Assembly (NCBI GenBank): GCA_015665455.1
Contig: JADFAD010000011.1
Coordinates: 1 to 53,136 of the forward strand
Length of the DNA: 53,136 nt
Direction: 5' to 3'
Source: Oceanospirillaceae bacterium
GTDB lineage: Bacteria; Pseudomonadota; Gammaproteobacteria; Pseudomonadales; Litoribrevibacteraceae
In this document: positions 16,629-25,875 of the stretch, piece by piece
Position numbering within the stretch: the stretch's first letter is position 1
Layout: every line of letters starts with the position of its first letter
Translations under genes and position numbers: made by a program
The notes under the pieces: model-generated
Seen by the model: only the letters and a program-made list of their open reading frames with translations
Told to the model about the DNA's origin: nothing
The model's database searches: none

Positions 16629-18018
16629 GAACGAGAATCTCTAAAGGCTTCCTTAAAAACAGCTTAGCAACCGCAGCTGGATTTGAAGGAAAATAACAAT
16701 GTATATAACTGGCGGTAACATTCCCTATTCGATAGACCGCTTCACTGGTTCCTTTTAATGAAGAGGAGGAAGAAGCACTGAATGAAGGTCTGCTTCCCTT
16801 TGCTAAAGGTTCCATTGTTGTGTCTAACTTAGAATGATGGAACGTGTGACCGGTTAACTCACCCTCTGGCAATTGCACGCGTTGCATGGCAATGGCGGAT
16901 AATCGCTTCTGCATACTGGCGTGGCCGGGCAGTATACCAAGCATGTTCGACGTGTCACCCTCCAAATCGGTCAGCTGTTCCACTAACCACAACATGCCGC
17001 CACATTCAGCCCAAATAACCTTACCTTGATCAGCAAAGGTTTTTATTTGAGCACTGATGTTTTGATCAGAAGCCAAGGCCTTATGGTGCAATTCAGGGTA
17101 ACCGCCCGGTAAGTACAAAGCGTCTGCGTCGGGCAGAGTGGTATTTTCAAGCGGTGAGAAATAGCGAATCGTTGCCCCAAGTTTAGTCAAGGTATCTATA
17201 TTTGCAGGGTAAATAAAACCCAAGGCATCATCGTTTACGACTGCAATGGTGGTGTTGGCAAGCGGCTTCGATTGGTAAATGCTTTCATTGTCCGAATCGT
17301 CAAATTGATAAGCATCCTCCGCAAAAGGAAACTCAACGTTTGGAGGCAGTTGGGATAGACCTGTCGCGTTCAATTGCTCTGCAGCACTGTCCAATCGTTG
17401 ATCAATATCTTCAATTTCACTCTGCTGAACTAACCCAAGGTGACGACTGGGTAAATCAATCTGTTGGTTGCGATAGAGCGCGCCAAACCATTTCATGCCC
17501 TCAGGCAAACTGTCACGTAACATTCGCATGTGACCTTCACTGCCGACGCGATTCGCCAGAACACCTGCAAAGGGTAAATTCGGTTTATAATTTGCTAAAC
17601 CGAAGACGATGGCTCCGAACGATTGCGCCATGGCAGAACCGTCCATCACAACCAGTACGGGAATATTTAAGCGCAAAGCAAAGTCTGCTGCCGATGAATG
17701 GCCATCAAACAGCCCCATCACACCTTCAATTAAAATGAGATCAGCAGTTTGAGCAGCGTTATAAAGCAAGTGCCGACAGTGTTGTTCGCCGCCCATGAAC
17801 AAATCGAGCTGATAGACGGGCTCACCAGAGGCTCGTTCTAAAATCATGGGGTCTAGGAAATCCGGCCCGATTTTGAACACCCGAACGGTCTTTCCTTGAT
17901 TCCTAAATAATCGCGCCAGTGCAGCAGTGGCAGTTGTCTTCCCTTGTCCCGATGAAGGCGCCGAAACAATAAGCGCTGGGCAATGAATGGATTTAGAATT
18001 GCTTTGAAAATGAGTCAC
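16621..18018 (-). CDS. cobB: Cobyrinate (or hydrogenobyrinate) a,c-diamide synthase CobB/CbiA, paralogue 1, 465 aa
   Basis: The enzyme amidates the a and c side chains of the corrin ring with glutamine and ATP. The P-loop SAPSSGQGKTT is near residues 19-29, the ATPase block LILIEGVMGLFDG follows, and the glutaminase cysteine is in WAECGGMLWL. The GHTFHHS histidine motif is present in canonical form. It is the first gene of the minus-strand arm, transcribed divergently from the chlI/D gene. A second, clearly different CobB lies at 20910-22217. This copy has a longer C-terminal region with a serine-rich loop (about 415-430). Confidence 0.94.
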   Translation of the reverse strand: MTHFQSNSKSIHCPALIVSAPSSGQGKTTATAALARLFRNQGKTVRVFKIGPDFLDPMILERASGEPVYQLDLFMGGEQHCRHLLYNAAQTADLILIEGVMGLFDGHSSAADFALRLNIPVLVVMDGSAMAQSFGAIVFGLANYKPNLPFAGVLANRVGSEGHMRMLRDSLPEGMKWFGALYRNQQIDLPSRHLGLVQQSEIEDIDQRLDSAAEQLNATGLSQLPPNVEFPFAEDAYQFDDSDNESIYQSKPLANTTIAVVNDDALGFIYPANIDTLTKLGATIRYFSPLENTTLPDADALYLPGGYPELHHKALASDQNISAQIKTFADQGKVIWAECGGMLWLVEQLTDLEGDTSNMLGILPGHASMQKRLSAIAMQRVQLPEGELTGHTFHHSKLDTTMEPLAKGSRPSFSASSSSSLKGTSEAVYRIGNVTASYIHCYFPSNPAAVAKLFLRKPLEILVHE

Positions 18019-18191
18019 TTGATGCGGCTATCTAAGTTTAAGTAGACGATAGCTTATTTCATTTTTAAGAAGTTGCAACATTTACTACGCTGTAGACTGT
18101 ACTCTCTTAATAGGAAGCGATCGATTGAGCATCACAACAGAACTTAACAGAAATGTCGTACTTGCATTAAATATTCTTAACGTAGGTTTGA

Positions 18192-18219
18192 TTGACATGC
18201 GTTTATGCTCTGTTAGCAT
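18192..18219 (+). promoter_or_regulatory. Candidate sigma-70 promoter for the plus-strand cobalamin arm
   Basis: TTGACA (18192-18197) and TAGCAT (18214-18219) are separated by 16 nt, about 65 nt before the chlI/D start. The 265-bp divergent region (18019-18283) also must hold the promoter for cobB on the other strand. I looked for the B12 box (GCCACTG) on both strands here and did not find it, so a classical cobalamin riboswitch is not evident. Confidence 0.4.
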
Positions 18220-18283
18220 CTGCACCAACTTAGAAGCCATAGCGCTTCCAGCCAATATTACTCATGGGCAATAAGATCAAAAT

Positions 18284-20158
18284 ATGACCATCGCACAACA
18301 TCACTACCCGTTTTCAGCCGTCATAGGCCAAGACAAGCTAAAACAGGCACTTATTCTGTCTGTTATTGAACCGCACTTGGGTGGTGTATTGGTCAGTGGG
18401 CCTCGCGGCATCGGAAAGACCACCTTAGCTCGTGGGCTGGGTGAGTTAACCACCACTCAAAACGGTTTAGTTACACTGCCGCTAGGCGCGACGGAAGAAA
18501 AGCTCGTTGGCTCACTTGATATCGAGAAAGTACTGGCCGACGGTGAAGTTGCCTTTTCACCCGGTATTTTATTCCGTGCACACCAAGGCATTCTCTACGT
18601 TGATGAAGTAAATTTGTTGGCCGATCACTTAGTCGACTTGCTGCTCGATGTGGCTGCCAGCGGAGTAAACCACGTCGAACGCGATGGCATATCTCATCAG
18701 CATGCCGCTCGATTTGTTTTGATTGGCACCATGAACCCAGATGAAGGCGAACTGCGACCTCAACTGCTGGATCGCTTTGGGTTGTTCGTTGACATGCACG
18801 AGCGGTTAACGCCTCAGCAACGCGTAGACGCAGTCAATCGTCGAGTACAGTTTGATCAAGATCCTGAGGAATTCATTGAAACGTTTGAGAACGAACAACA
18901 AAGGCTTAAAGATAAAATTCAGACAGCTCAATCCAACTTACAACAGGTTGTATTAGCAGCAGACCAACAGCTGTACATTGCAGAACTGTGTTCTCAAGCT
19001 CAGGTTGAAGGGTTAAGAGCGGATATCGCCTTGCAGCGGGCAGCCAAAGCTCAAGCCGCTTGGTTAGGCGCGCAAACCGTTACGCATGCACACATTGATT
19101 CAGTGGCGGAATTTGTATTGGCGCATCGTAGAAATGCGCCACACCCAGGCAACCCATCGCCAGATACGCCGCCTCCTACAAATACGCCGCCAAAAAACAC
19201 GCCTCCTTCGAGCGACCCGACAGGTAATGGTGGCAACGCGACTGAAAAGCCCAGTCGCCGACCTTCAGACAGTTTCAAGAACGAACAGGATTGGGGGCAA
19301 ATGAGTTCAGGCCACTCAGAAAGCCAAGAGAACGTGGGGCAATCCAACTCGGTTGAAACGAGTGCTATGCAGATCCTTAACGAACAGGACGGCAGCGCTC
19401 TGTTCAATCAGAGAAGCAAAGACAACACCCTAGCCTTTCTTACGTCTGATGATTTAACGAATAAAAAATCGGGAAAACAGAAATCCTCTAAAGCCATTAA
19501 TAAAACTGGCTCTCAATTAAGCAAAACGGATCGCATTGCTTGGTTTCCGACGATAACAGACACTCTCAACCTTAAGCAGTTGAATGAAGAAGGTCCTAAA
19601 CTTCAGCATCTTCATCATGTACGCGCCGAGCAAAAGCAAAACTCGTTGCACGTGATATTACTGGACAGTTCAGGGTCTACCCAAAACAACCAATCCCTTG
19701 GTCTTGCTAAAGGAATGGTCTCCCAGTTAATTAATAAGTTTTATCTTAATCGGGAAGACGTTGCCCTGATTCAGTTTGGAAATGATGAAGTCAACGTTGT
19801 AATTCAACCCAAACGCGCCCCGAAATACATAGATAAACACTTAAATCAGATTCATGTGGGTGGTGGCACCCCTCTCCGCCAAGCCGTGCTCGCTGCGAAA
19901 GATCTCTTCAAAAAGAGCAAATTGAAGCCCCCTCAACAATTAAACTTTCTTTATTTGTTTACGGATGGTCGGGTGCAAGATTCAATGGCCGACTTGCACT
20001 TAGACGCCAACATCACAGTGATTGATACTGAATTAAATCGTCTGAGACTAGCACGCTGCAAAAAGATCGCATCAACATTAGGTGCGCACTACATTCACAT
20101 TGAAGATATGCCAGACCTAAGTAACAAAGAACAATCCAAACGCACTTCGAACAGCTAA
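18284..20158 (+). CDS. ChlI/ChlD-type chelatase ATPase fusion, cobaltochelatase partner of CobN, 624 aa
   Basis: An N-terminal AAA+ magnesium-chelatase-like domain carries Walker A GPRGIGKTT (39-47) and Walker B ILYVDE (about 103-108). A proline/threonine-rich linker follows (about 288-320). A C-terminal von Willebrand A domain has the MIDAS motif DSSGS (about 459-463) and GGGTPLR. In bacteria without CobS and CobT, such single-chain ChlI/D proteins are thought to power CobN for late cobalt insertion. No cobS or cobT occurs in the window and cobN ends the same operon, which supports that role. It could in principle serve another chelatase. No chlorophyll genes are present. Confidence 0.88.
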   Translation: MTIAQHHYPFSAVIGQDKLKQALILSVIEPHLGGVLVSGPRGIGKTTLARGLGELTTTQNGLVTLPLGATEEKLVGSLDIEKVLADGEVAFSPGILFRAHQGILYVDEVNLLADHLVDLLLDVAASGVNHVERDGISHQHAARFVLIGTMNPDEGELRPQLLDRFGLFVDMHERLTPQQRVDAVNRRVQFDQDPEEFIETFENEQQRLKDKIQTAQSNLQQVVLAADQQLYIAELCSQAQVEGLRADIALQRAAKAQAAWLGAQTVTHAHIDSVAEFVLAHRRNAPHPGNPSPDTPPPTNTPPKNTPPSSDPTGNGGNATEKPSRRPSDSFKNEQDWGQMSSGHSESQENVGQSNSVETSAMQILNEQDGSALFNQRSKDNTLAFLTSDDLTNKKSGKQKSSKAINKTGSQLSKTDRIAWFPTITDTLNLKQLNEEGPKLQHLHHVRAEQKQNSLHVILLDSSGSTQNNQSLGLAKGMVSQLINKFYLNREDVALIQFGNDEVNVVIQPKRAPKYIDKHLNQIHVGGGTPLRQAVLAAKDLFKKSKLKPPQQLNFLYLFTDGRVQDSMADLHLDANITVIDTELNRLRLARCKKIASTLGAHYIHIEDMPDLSNKEQSKRTSNS

Positions 20159-20230
20159 CGTTTGCTTAAAGGTGACATAAATTTAACCGTGGAGCACATG
20201 CTGCTTTCTGAAAATAATAAGGACGTTATC

Positions 20231-20839
20231 ATGACGGTCGATCAACAAGATCAAGAGAAACACAAAACTCGCTTAGCAAAAAAGAAAGAAGTGGTTGATG
20301 CTCGCATCGCTAAAGCAACCGAAGAACGCGGCGTACTTATTCTTCTAAAAGGTAACGGCAAAGGCAAAAGCAGTTCTGCCTTTGGCACAATGGCGCGCTC
20401 CCTCGGCCACGATAAAAAAGCAGGCGTTATTCAGTTCATTAAAGGCCGACGCAGTACGGGCGAGCACATCTTCTTTAAAGATCATCCACGCGTTGACTTT
20501 CACGTAATGGGCCACGGATTCACGTGGGAAACCCAAGATAAAAATCTGGACATAGAAGCCGCTCAACAAGCATGGGCAACCGCTGAAAAAATGTTAAACG
20601 ACCCAAGCTATGACATTTTGATCTTTGATGAAATGAGCTACATGTTCAAATACAAATACCTGCCCGTTGAACCTGTTGTTGAAGCGCTTCAAAACCGCCC
20701 TAAACATCAAAATGTGATGATTACAGGACGAACTATGCATCGTGATTTGCAAGAGATTGCAGATACCATCAGCGACATTAAAGATGAAAAGCATGCGTTC
20801 CGTGAAGGAGTTAAAGCCCAACCCGGCATTGAATGGTAA
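20231..20839 (+). CDS. cobO: Cob(I)yrinic acid a,c-diamide adenosyltransferase (CobO/BtuR type), 202 aa
   Basis: The enzyme transfers the adenosyl group of ATP to cob(I)alamin-type corrinoids. The P-loop KGNGKGKSSSAFG is followed by GVIQFIKG, a helix with W and A residues, and DILIFDEMSY. The C-terminal AFREGVKAQPGIEW is characteristic. The ATG at 20231 is chosen because it follows AAGGA at good spacing and gives the family length. An upstream TTG would add an unsupported N-terminus. It sits between the ChlI/D gene and the second cobB. Confidence 0.94.
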   Translation: MTVDQQDQEKHKTRLAKKKEVVDARIAKATEERGVLILLKGNGKGKSSSAFGTMARSLGHDKKAGVIQFIKGRRSTGEHIFFKDHPRVDFHVMGHGFTWETQDKNLDIEAAQQAWATAEKMLNDPSYDILIFDEMSYMFKYKYLPVEPVVEALQNRPKHQNVMITGRTMHRDLQEIADTISDIKDEKHAFREGVKAQPGIEW

Positions 20840-20909
20840 CGCTCAGATGAAGTAACCGTTCAACAACACCTCAATGCAGTTAATCTCAAATACTGAACAA
20901 GGACGATCA

Positions 20910-22217
20910 ATGAAAACCGCTCAATGCCCTGCACTGTTTATTAGCGCGATGGCTTCTGGCCAAGGTAAAACCACCATTACCGCAGGGCTTGCAAGGCATT
21001 TCAGAAATCAAGGTTTGAACGTTCGCGTATTTAAAACCGGCCCTGACTACCTAGACCCTTTGATTCTAGAGCAAGCCGCCGGCAGCCCCGCCGAACAACT
21101 GGATCTCTGGATGATGGGTGAATCACTTTGCCAGCAGTATCTTTTTGATGCCGCTCAAACCGCTGATTTGATCCTGATTGAAGGGGTCATGGGGTTGTAC
21201 GATGGCAACCCGAGCGGTGCAGACTTAGCCGAGTTTTTTGGCATCCCTGTCGTCGCCATCATCAGCGCGCCTAAGATGGCTCAAACCGTTGGGGCATTAG
21301 CCCTTGGTTTAAAAAGCTATCGGCCATCTTTGCCATTTGCAGGCATTATTGCCAATACCTTAGGGAGTGACCGTCATTGCGATCTGGTCGCTGAAAGTAT
21401 GCCTGAAGACATCCCGCTATTAGCAACGTTGCGTCGTTCTGAAGATATGGTGCTACCTGAACGGCATTTAGGTTTAGTTCGACCGCACGAGATTGCTGAC
21501 TACGACCAAAAACTGGATAAAGTAGCAAAACTACTGGGAGAAACAGAATTAAAAACACTCCCTAACCCACTGATTTTTAAAGAACCAGAAAACCAAGACG
21601 AATTTACAGCTGCCAAAACAAACAGCTTGAAAGGCCTAACGATTGGCATTGCCAAAGATGAAGCATTCAGTTTTATTTACCCTGCAAACGTTCGGTTTCT
21701 TGAAGCGGCTGGCGCTGAATTGCACTACTTTTCGCCCATGCACGATAAGCAAATACCCGAGGTCGATTGCCTTTGGTTACCGGGCGGTTACCCTGAACTG
21801 CATCTCGAAACACTGAGTAAAAACCAGCCAATGATAGATGCCCTACATGAATTCTATCAATCAGAAAAAACCCTATTAGCTGAGTGTGGGGGCATGCTCT
21901 ATCTCCAAGAATCGTTGACAACATTGTCTGGCGAGACATGGCCCATGGTAGGTATAGTTTCTGGCCGTGGCTACATGCGAGAGAAAGGTGGTTGCCAAGG
22001 CATGCAAACGGCAGTTCTGCCCGAAGGCGATGTTCGAGGTCATGCGCATCATCGAAGCCGAAGCGAAGACCAATCAGAGCCCATCGCATTTGGCCGCCGA
22101 ATCAGCCACCCTGCCCCAGGTGAACCGATCTACCGCACAAAAGGTTTAACAACTTCGTACATGCACCTCTATTTTCCATCGAACAGTTCAGCCATAATTG
22201 ATTTATTCAGTCGATAA
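20910..22217 (+). CDS. cobB: Cobyrinate a,c-diamide synthase CobB/CbiA, paralogue 2, 435 aa
   Basis: It has the same architecture as paralogue 1: P-loop SAMASGQGKTT, LILIEGVMGLYDG, and glutaminase cysteine in LAECGGMLYL. The two proteins align along their full length but differ at roughly half the positions, so this is not a recent duplicate. The histidine region reads GHAHHRS here, in place of the canonical GHTFHHS in paralogue 1. The usual aromatic is lost and the histidines are offset, so activity or substrate may differ. The ATG at 20910 follows AAGGACG. Neighbours are cobO (upstream) and cbiD (22 nt downstream). Confidence 0.92.
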   Translation: MKTAQCPALFISAMASGQGKTTITAGLARHFRNQGLNVRVFKTGPDYLDPLILEQAAGSPAEQLDLWMMGESLCQQYLFDAAQTADLILIEGVMGLYDGNPSGADLAEFFGIPVVAIISAPKMAQTVGALALGLKSYRPSLPFAGIIANTLGSDRHCDLVAESMPEDIPLLATLRRSEDMVLPERHLGLVRPHEIADYDQKLDKVAKLLGETELKTLPNPLIFKEPENQDEFTAAKTNSLKGLTIGIAKDEAFSFIYPANVRFLEAAGAELHYFSPMHDKQIPEVDCLWLPGGYPELHLETLSKNQPMIDALHEFYQSEKTLLAECGGMLYLQESLTTLSGETWPMVGIVSGRGYMREKGGCQGMQTAVLPEGDVRGHAHHRSRSEDQSEPIAFGRRISHPAPGEPIYRTKGLTTSYMHLYFPSNSSAIIDLFSR

Positions 22218-22239
22218 AAGACAGAGCCATAATAATTAA

Positions 22240-23370
22240 ATGCGCAAAGAGTCTCCCGAACAAAAACAGCCACTCAGAAGCGGTTATACCACTGGCGCTT
22301 GTGCCACAGCCACAAGCCTTGCGGCTGCGCGTTTATTATTAACCGGCGAGACCACCGAAATGTGCACCATTACTTTACCCAAAGGCAAAGAAGTGGAGTT
22401 TCAGCTGACAAAATGTACTTTACATTCAAACGAGCTGGCTTACGCCTCCACAACCAAGGATGCCGGTGATGACCCAGACGTTACACATGGCGCAACGGTA
22501 TTTGCAGAAGTCTCTTTAACATCGACTGAGGGTGTATTCTTTCACGCAGCACAAGGTGTCGGTACCGTAACGCGGGATGGATTAGCCATCAACAAAGGCG
22601 AACCTGCGATCAATCCTGTTCCACGAAAAATGATGACTGAACACCTCACCGCCCTTGCTCATGAATCCGAATACAAAGGCGGTTTTGATGTGTTCATTGG
22701 TGTGAAAGATGGTGAAGCCCTCGCATTAAAAACCATGAACCCTCGGTTAGGTATTCTCGGAGGGCTTTCTATTTTAGGCACCACGGGAATTGTTCGTCCC
22801 TTCTCTTGCTCGGCGTATATCGCATCCATTCAACAAGGCATTGATGTGTCTTATACCAATGGCATTAATCATATAGCAGCGTGTACCGGTTCCACATCTG
22901 AAAAGTACGCGCAGCAACAATACCCTGAATTACCAGAAATGGCGCTCATTGAAATGGCGGATTTTGTTGGGGCTGTTTTGAAACACATGAAACATGCCCC
23001 CGTTCCACGACTTTCTATCGTGGGTGGGTTCGGTAAATTAACTAAACTCGCAGACGGTCATCTGGATCTACACAGCCGAGCGTCAAGCATTAACTTTGAA
23101 TTTCTTGCAGCGCTTGCCAAACAAGCCGGAGCAAATGAACAGCTCATCCACCAAGTGCTTACCTCAAACACCAGCATTGAAGCATTGAAACATTGTCAGA
23201 CGGCGGATGTGCCACTTGCTCAACAGGTGTGTGACGCCGCGCGGTTAAAGGCCGCATCCACACTACCAAACAATGTTGAGGTGGAGGTCTGGGCCATCAA
23301 CAAACGCGGCGATAATGTTGGCCATGCGGGTTGGATCTCCGGTTTAAAACCACCTAAGGCTCCAAAATGA
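22240..23370 (+). CDS. cbiD: Cobalt-precorrin-5B C1-methyltransferase CbiD, 376 aa
   Basis: CbiD methylates C1 in the anaerobic-type (early cobalt) branch. The signature [14 protein letters not shown] opens the protein. [21 protein letters not shown] and [10 protein letters not shown] follow, with [17 protein letters not shown] in the middle (about 170-190). All are typical CbiD blocks, and the length is usual. In the aerobic route this step belongs to CobF, which is not seen here. The stop overlaps the next gene as ATGA. Confidence 0.96.
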   Translation: MRKESPEQKQPLRSGYTTGACATATSLAAARLLLTGETTEMCTITLPKGKEVEFQLTKCTLHSNELAYASTTKDAGDDPDVTHGATVFAEVSLTSTEGVFFHAAQGVGTVTRDGLAINKGEPAINPVPRKMMTEHLTALAHESEYKGGFDVFIGVKDGEALALKTMNPRLGILGGLSILGTTGIVRPFSCSAYIASIQQGIDVSYTNGINHIAACTGSTSEKYAQQQYPELPEMALIEMADFVGAVLKHMKHAPVPRLSIVGGFGKLTKLADGHLDLHSRASSINFEFLAALAKQAGANEQLIHQVLTSNTSIEALKHCQTADVPLAQQVCDAARLKAASTLPNNVEVEVWAINKRGDNVGHAGWISGLKPPKAPK

Positions 23371-24173
23371 ATATTCTGCTGCTTGGCGGTACCAGCGATG
23401 CAATTCGCCTTGCGAGAAAGATCATTGACTTAGACTCAATCAATCATCAATTTAATCTGACTTACAGCATTGCTGGCACCGTACGAAAACCCGACCTGGA
23501 TTGCGAAGTTATTTCAGGGGGCTTCAGTCAGTTTGCTGCTCTCCAAGATGGAAAGCGTGTCACCAATTGCAGCCAGATCGGGTTCAAAAACTACATCATC
23601 GAGCACCATATTGACTGTGTTGTGGATTGCACACACCCCTATGCAACTCAAATCACAACAACCGCCTTTTTAGTATGTAAGCAATTGACACGCCCCCACA
23701 TTGTTTTTAACCGACAAAGTTGGTCAGCTTCTGAACAAGATAACTGGATCACAGCAAAAAACTGGCAAGATGCTAAAGAACTGTTGTCCCATTTCCAGCG
23801 TCCCTTTGTTACAATTGGTCAATCTGCCGTAAAAGATACCGATGAGATTCAAGATACACAGTTCTGGCTTATTCGTTCAGCAATAGCTGATCCAATTCAG
23901 ACACTAAGATTCAAAATCATTCGAAGTATCGGCCCTTTCGACCTAAACAATGAACTTACACTTATGAAGCAGCACCAAACGGATGTGCTAGTCTGCAAGA
24001 ACAGTGGTGGTAAGTCAGTCGATAGTAAATTACAAGCAGCACGGCAACTTAAAATACCCGTAATCATATTGGAACGGCCTACGTACTCCGCCGAAATGCG
24101 CAGCCATTTTCGTGACGACATAACGGCCGTTTTTGAAGAATTAAAACGACAGAGTTTACAGAGAAACCTATGA
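23367..24173 (+). CDS. cobK: Precorrin-6A reductase CobK/CbiJ, 268 aa
   Basis: This reductase reduces the C18-C19 bond of (cobalt-)precorrin-6A with NAD(P)H. The Rossmann-like start [12 protein letters not shown], the DCTHPYA block (about 90-96), GQSAVKD and the C-terminal [18 protein letters not shown] are family features. The start overlaps the cbiD stop by four nt, and its own stop overlaps the next start likewise, so cbiD, cobK and cbiX form a translationally coupled trio. Confidence 0.92.
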   Translation: MNILLLGGTSDAIRLARKIIDLDSINHQFNLTYSIAGTVRKPDLDCEVISGGFSQFAALQDGKRVTNCSQIGFKNYIIEHHIDCVVDCTHPYATQITTTAFLVCKQLTRPHIVFNRQSWSASEQDNWITAKNWQDAKELLSHFQRPFVTIGQSAVKDTDEIQDTQFWLIRSAIADPIQTLRFKIIRSIGPFDLNNELTLMKQHQTDVLVCKNSGGKSVDSKLQAARQLKIPVIILERPTYSAEMRSHFRDDITAVFEELKRQSLQRNL

Positions 24174-25129
24174 CAGATAATCAAAAGCCCGCATTGTTAA
24201 TCGTTGGGCATGGCTCACGTGATGTTGATGCCGTTGAAGAATTTCACCAACTTGCCAAGCATTTTCAGGAAAAATACCCTGAGCGCATGTGTGAAACAGG
24301 TTTCCTAGAATTTGCCCGTCCGGTCATTGCCGATGGCGTTGATAAACTTGTCGAAAAAGGCTGTAAGAACATCACGGCTATTCCCGGTATGTTGATGGCC
24401 GCAGGCCATGCCAAGAACGACATCCCCAGTGAACTAAACACTCTTCAAGCCGAAGTTGAAGGTTTGAACATCACTTATGGTACTCATCTGGGTGTACACC
24501 CTAAAATGGTTCGCGCTGCGGCTGCCCGTATTGAAGAATCAGAAGTCGAACTTAAAGAAAAGTTTGGTGACGACTACGACCGTAAAGACACGCTATTGGT
24601 TGTTGTTGGTCGTGGAGCGTCAGACAGCGATGCTAACTCAAACATCACCAAAATCACTCGTATGCTAGAAGAAGGCATGGGGTTTGGTTGGGCAACGACG
24701 TGTTTCAGTGGCGTAACCACACCATTAGTCGATGTTGCTCTGGAACGTGCTCATGGTCTTGGGTTTAAGAAAGTTATTATCTTCCCATACTTCTTATTTA
24801 CCGGTCGTTTGGTTAAAAAGATTTATCAATGGGCTGATGACTATCAAGCAAATCATCCAGAAGTCACGGTAGCCAAAGCACCGTATTTGAACGACCACCC
24901 ACTCGTTATCGAGACCTTCCTAGAAAAAATGGAAGAAACCGAACAAGGCACAGGTAACATGAATTGCCAGATGTGCCAGTACCGCGTTCAGATTCTGGGC
25001 AGCGAACATAAAGTCGGTGCCGTTCAAGAAGGTCACCATCATCACGTACGTGGCGCAGGTACCGATGCAGACGATCATAGCCATGATCACGGTCATCACC
25101 ACCATCATCACCACGACCACGATCATTAA
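24170..25129 (+). CDS. cbiX: Sirohydrochlorin cobaltochelatase CbiX, long form with histidine-rich tail, 319 aa
   Basis: CbiX inserts cobalt into sirohydrochlorin at the start of the early-insertion route. There are two chelatase half-domains, with metal-binding histidines at H14 (VGHGSRD) and H80 (MAAGHAKNDIP). A C-terminal MNCQMC motif at 264-269 matches the MxCxxC site that holds a redox-active iron-sulfur centre in long CbiX. The last 30 residues are mainly histidine and aspartate and should bind or store metal. It is coupled to cobK by an ATGA overlap and followed by a terminator-like hairpin. Confidence 0.94.
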   Translation: MTDNQKPALLIVGHGSRDVDAVEEFHQLAKHFQEKYPERMCETGFLEFARPVIADGVDKLVEKGCKNITAIPGMLMAAGHAKNDIPSELNTLQAEVEGLNITYGTHLGVHPKMVRAAAARIEESEVELKEKFGDDYDRKDTLLVVVGRGASDSDANSNITKITRMLEEGMGFGWATTCFSGVTTPLVDVALERAHGLGFKKVIIFPYFLFTGRLVKKIYQWADDYQANHPEVTVAKAPYLNDHPLVIETFLEKMEETEQGTGNMNCQMCQYRVQILGSEHKVGAVQEGHHHHVRGAGTDADDHSHDHGHHHHHHHDHDH

Positions 25130-25142
25130 ATCGATTATAGTT

Positions 25143-25167
25143 AACTCCCACCGTGCGTGGGAGTTTT
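25143..25167 (+). terminator. Terminator-like hairpin inside the cobalamin operon
   Basis: AACTCCCAC (25143-25151) pairs perfectly with GTGGGAGTT (25157-25165) across a five-nt loop, followed by only four T residues. It lies 14 nt after cbiX and 37 nt before the cbiC start. It could end or attenuate the first part of the plus-strand operon, lowering expression of the downstream genes. Confidence 0.7.
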
Positions 25168-25203
25168 AGCCTTTAGAACACATTCTTACACATCAAGCTG
25201 GCC

Positions 25204-25875
25204 ATGACTTCAGACGACTCTAATAGCAACAATAGCCCTTACGACTTCATCAAAGATCCTCATGCCATTGAGGTTGAATCCTTCCGTCAAATACGTGAAT
25301 TAACGAATATGGATGGATTAACTGAAGATGAAGCTCAAGTGGTAATGCGCCTAATCCACACCTGTGGAGACCCAAGCATTCAAGATGATATATATTTGTC
25401 TGAACACGCCGTCAGCGAAGGGATTAAAGCCGCACAAGCCAATGCTAATGTGTTATGTGATGTTGAGATGGTAAAACACGGTTTAACTCGTCGTTTTCAA
25501 GCAAGTGAAACCTTTTGCTTTCTCAACCACCCTGACGTACCCGCCATTGCCAAGGCGCACGGCGAAACACGATCCATGGCTGCATTAGAGATGTGGAAAC
25601 CCCACCTTAAAGACAGCGTGGTACTTATTGGCAATGCGCCCACCGCCCTTTTTCGATTATTAGAGTTCATTGAAAACGGCGGAAATAAACCAGCCTTGAT
25701 TGTCGGGATTCCTGTGGGATTTGTCGGTGCCGCTGAATCGAAAGATGCACTCATTGAAGCGTCTAAAAAACATAACCTCAATGTCATCTCCGTGACTGGC
25801 CGACGTGGTGGCAGTGCGTTAACTGCCAGCGCTTGGAATGCGTGTTTACGATTGTCCAGAGGAATTCGGTTTTAA
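25204..25875 (+). CDS. cobH: Precorrin-8X methylmutase CbiC/CobH, 223 aa
   Basis: This enzyme moves the C11 methyl to C12 to form (cobalt-)hydrogenobyrinic acid. The conserved VEMVKHGLTRR contains the presumed catalytic histidine (about H93). GNAPTALFRLLE and IVGIPVGFVGAAESK follow, and the protein ends with GRRGGSALTASAWNA. An acidic N-terminal extension of about 20 residues is rich in serine and asparagine. The stop overlaps the start of cobL as TAATG. Confidence 0.95.
   Translation: MTSDDSNSNNSPYDFIKDPHAIEVESFRQIRELTNMDGLTEDEAQVVMRLIHTCGDPSIQDDIYLSEHAVSEGIKAAQANANVLCDVEMVKHGLTRRFQASETFCFLNHPDVPAIAKAHGETRSMAALEMWKPHLKDSVVLIGNAPTALFRLLEFIENGGNKPALIVGIPVGFVGAAESKDALIEASKKHNLNVISVTGRRGGSALTASAWNACLRLSRGIRF

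Noticed and set aside
18019-18283. Possible cobalamin riboswitch before the B12 operons
   Set aside because: No GCCACTG-type B12 box or matching stem pattern is visible on either strand. By eye only, so a covariance model would be decisive.
24906-25151. Minus-strand open frame rich in Asp, Gly and His-like codons opposite the cbiX tail
   Set aside because: It is the antisense reading of the histidine/aspartate codon run in CbiX, not a gene.
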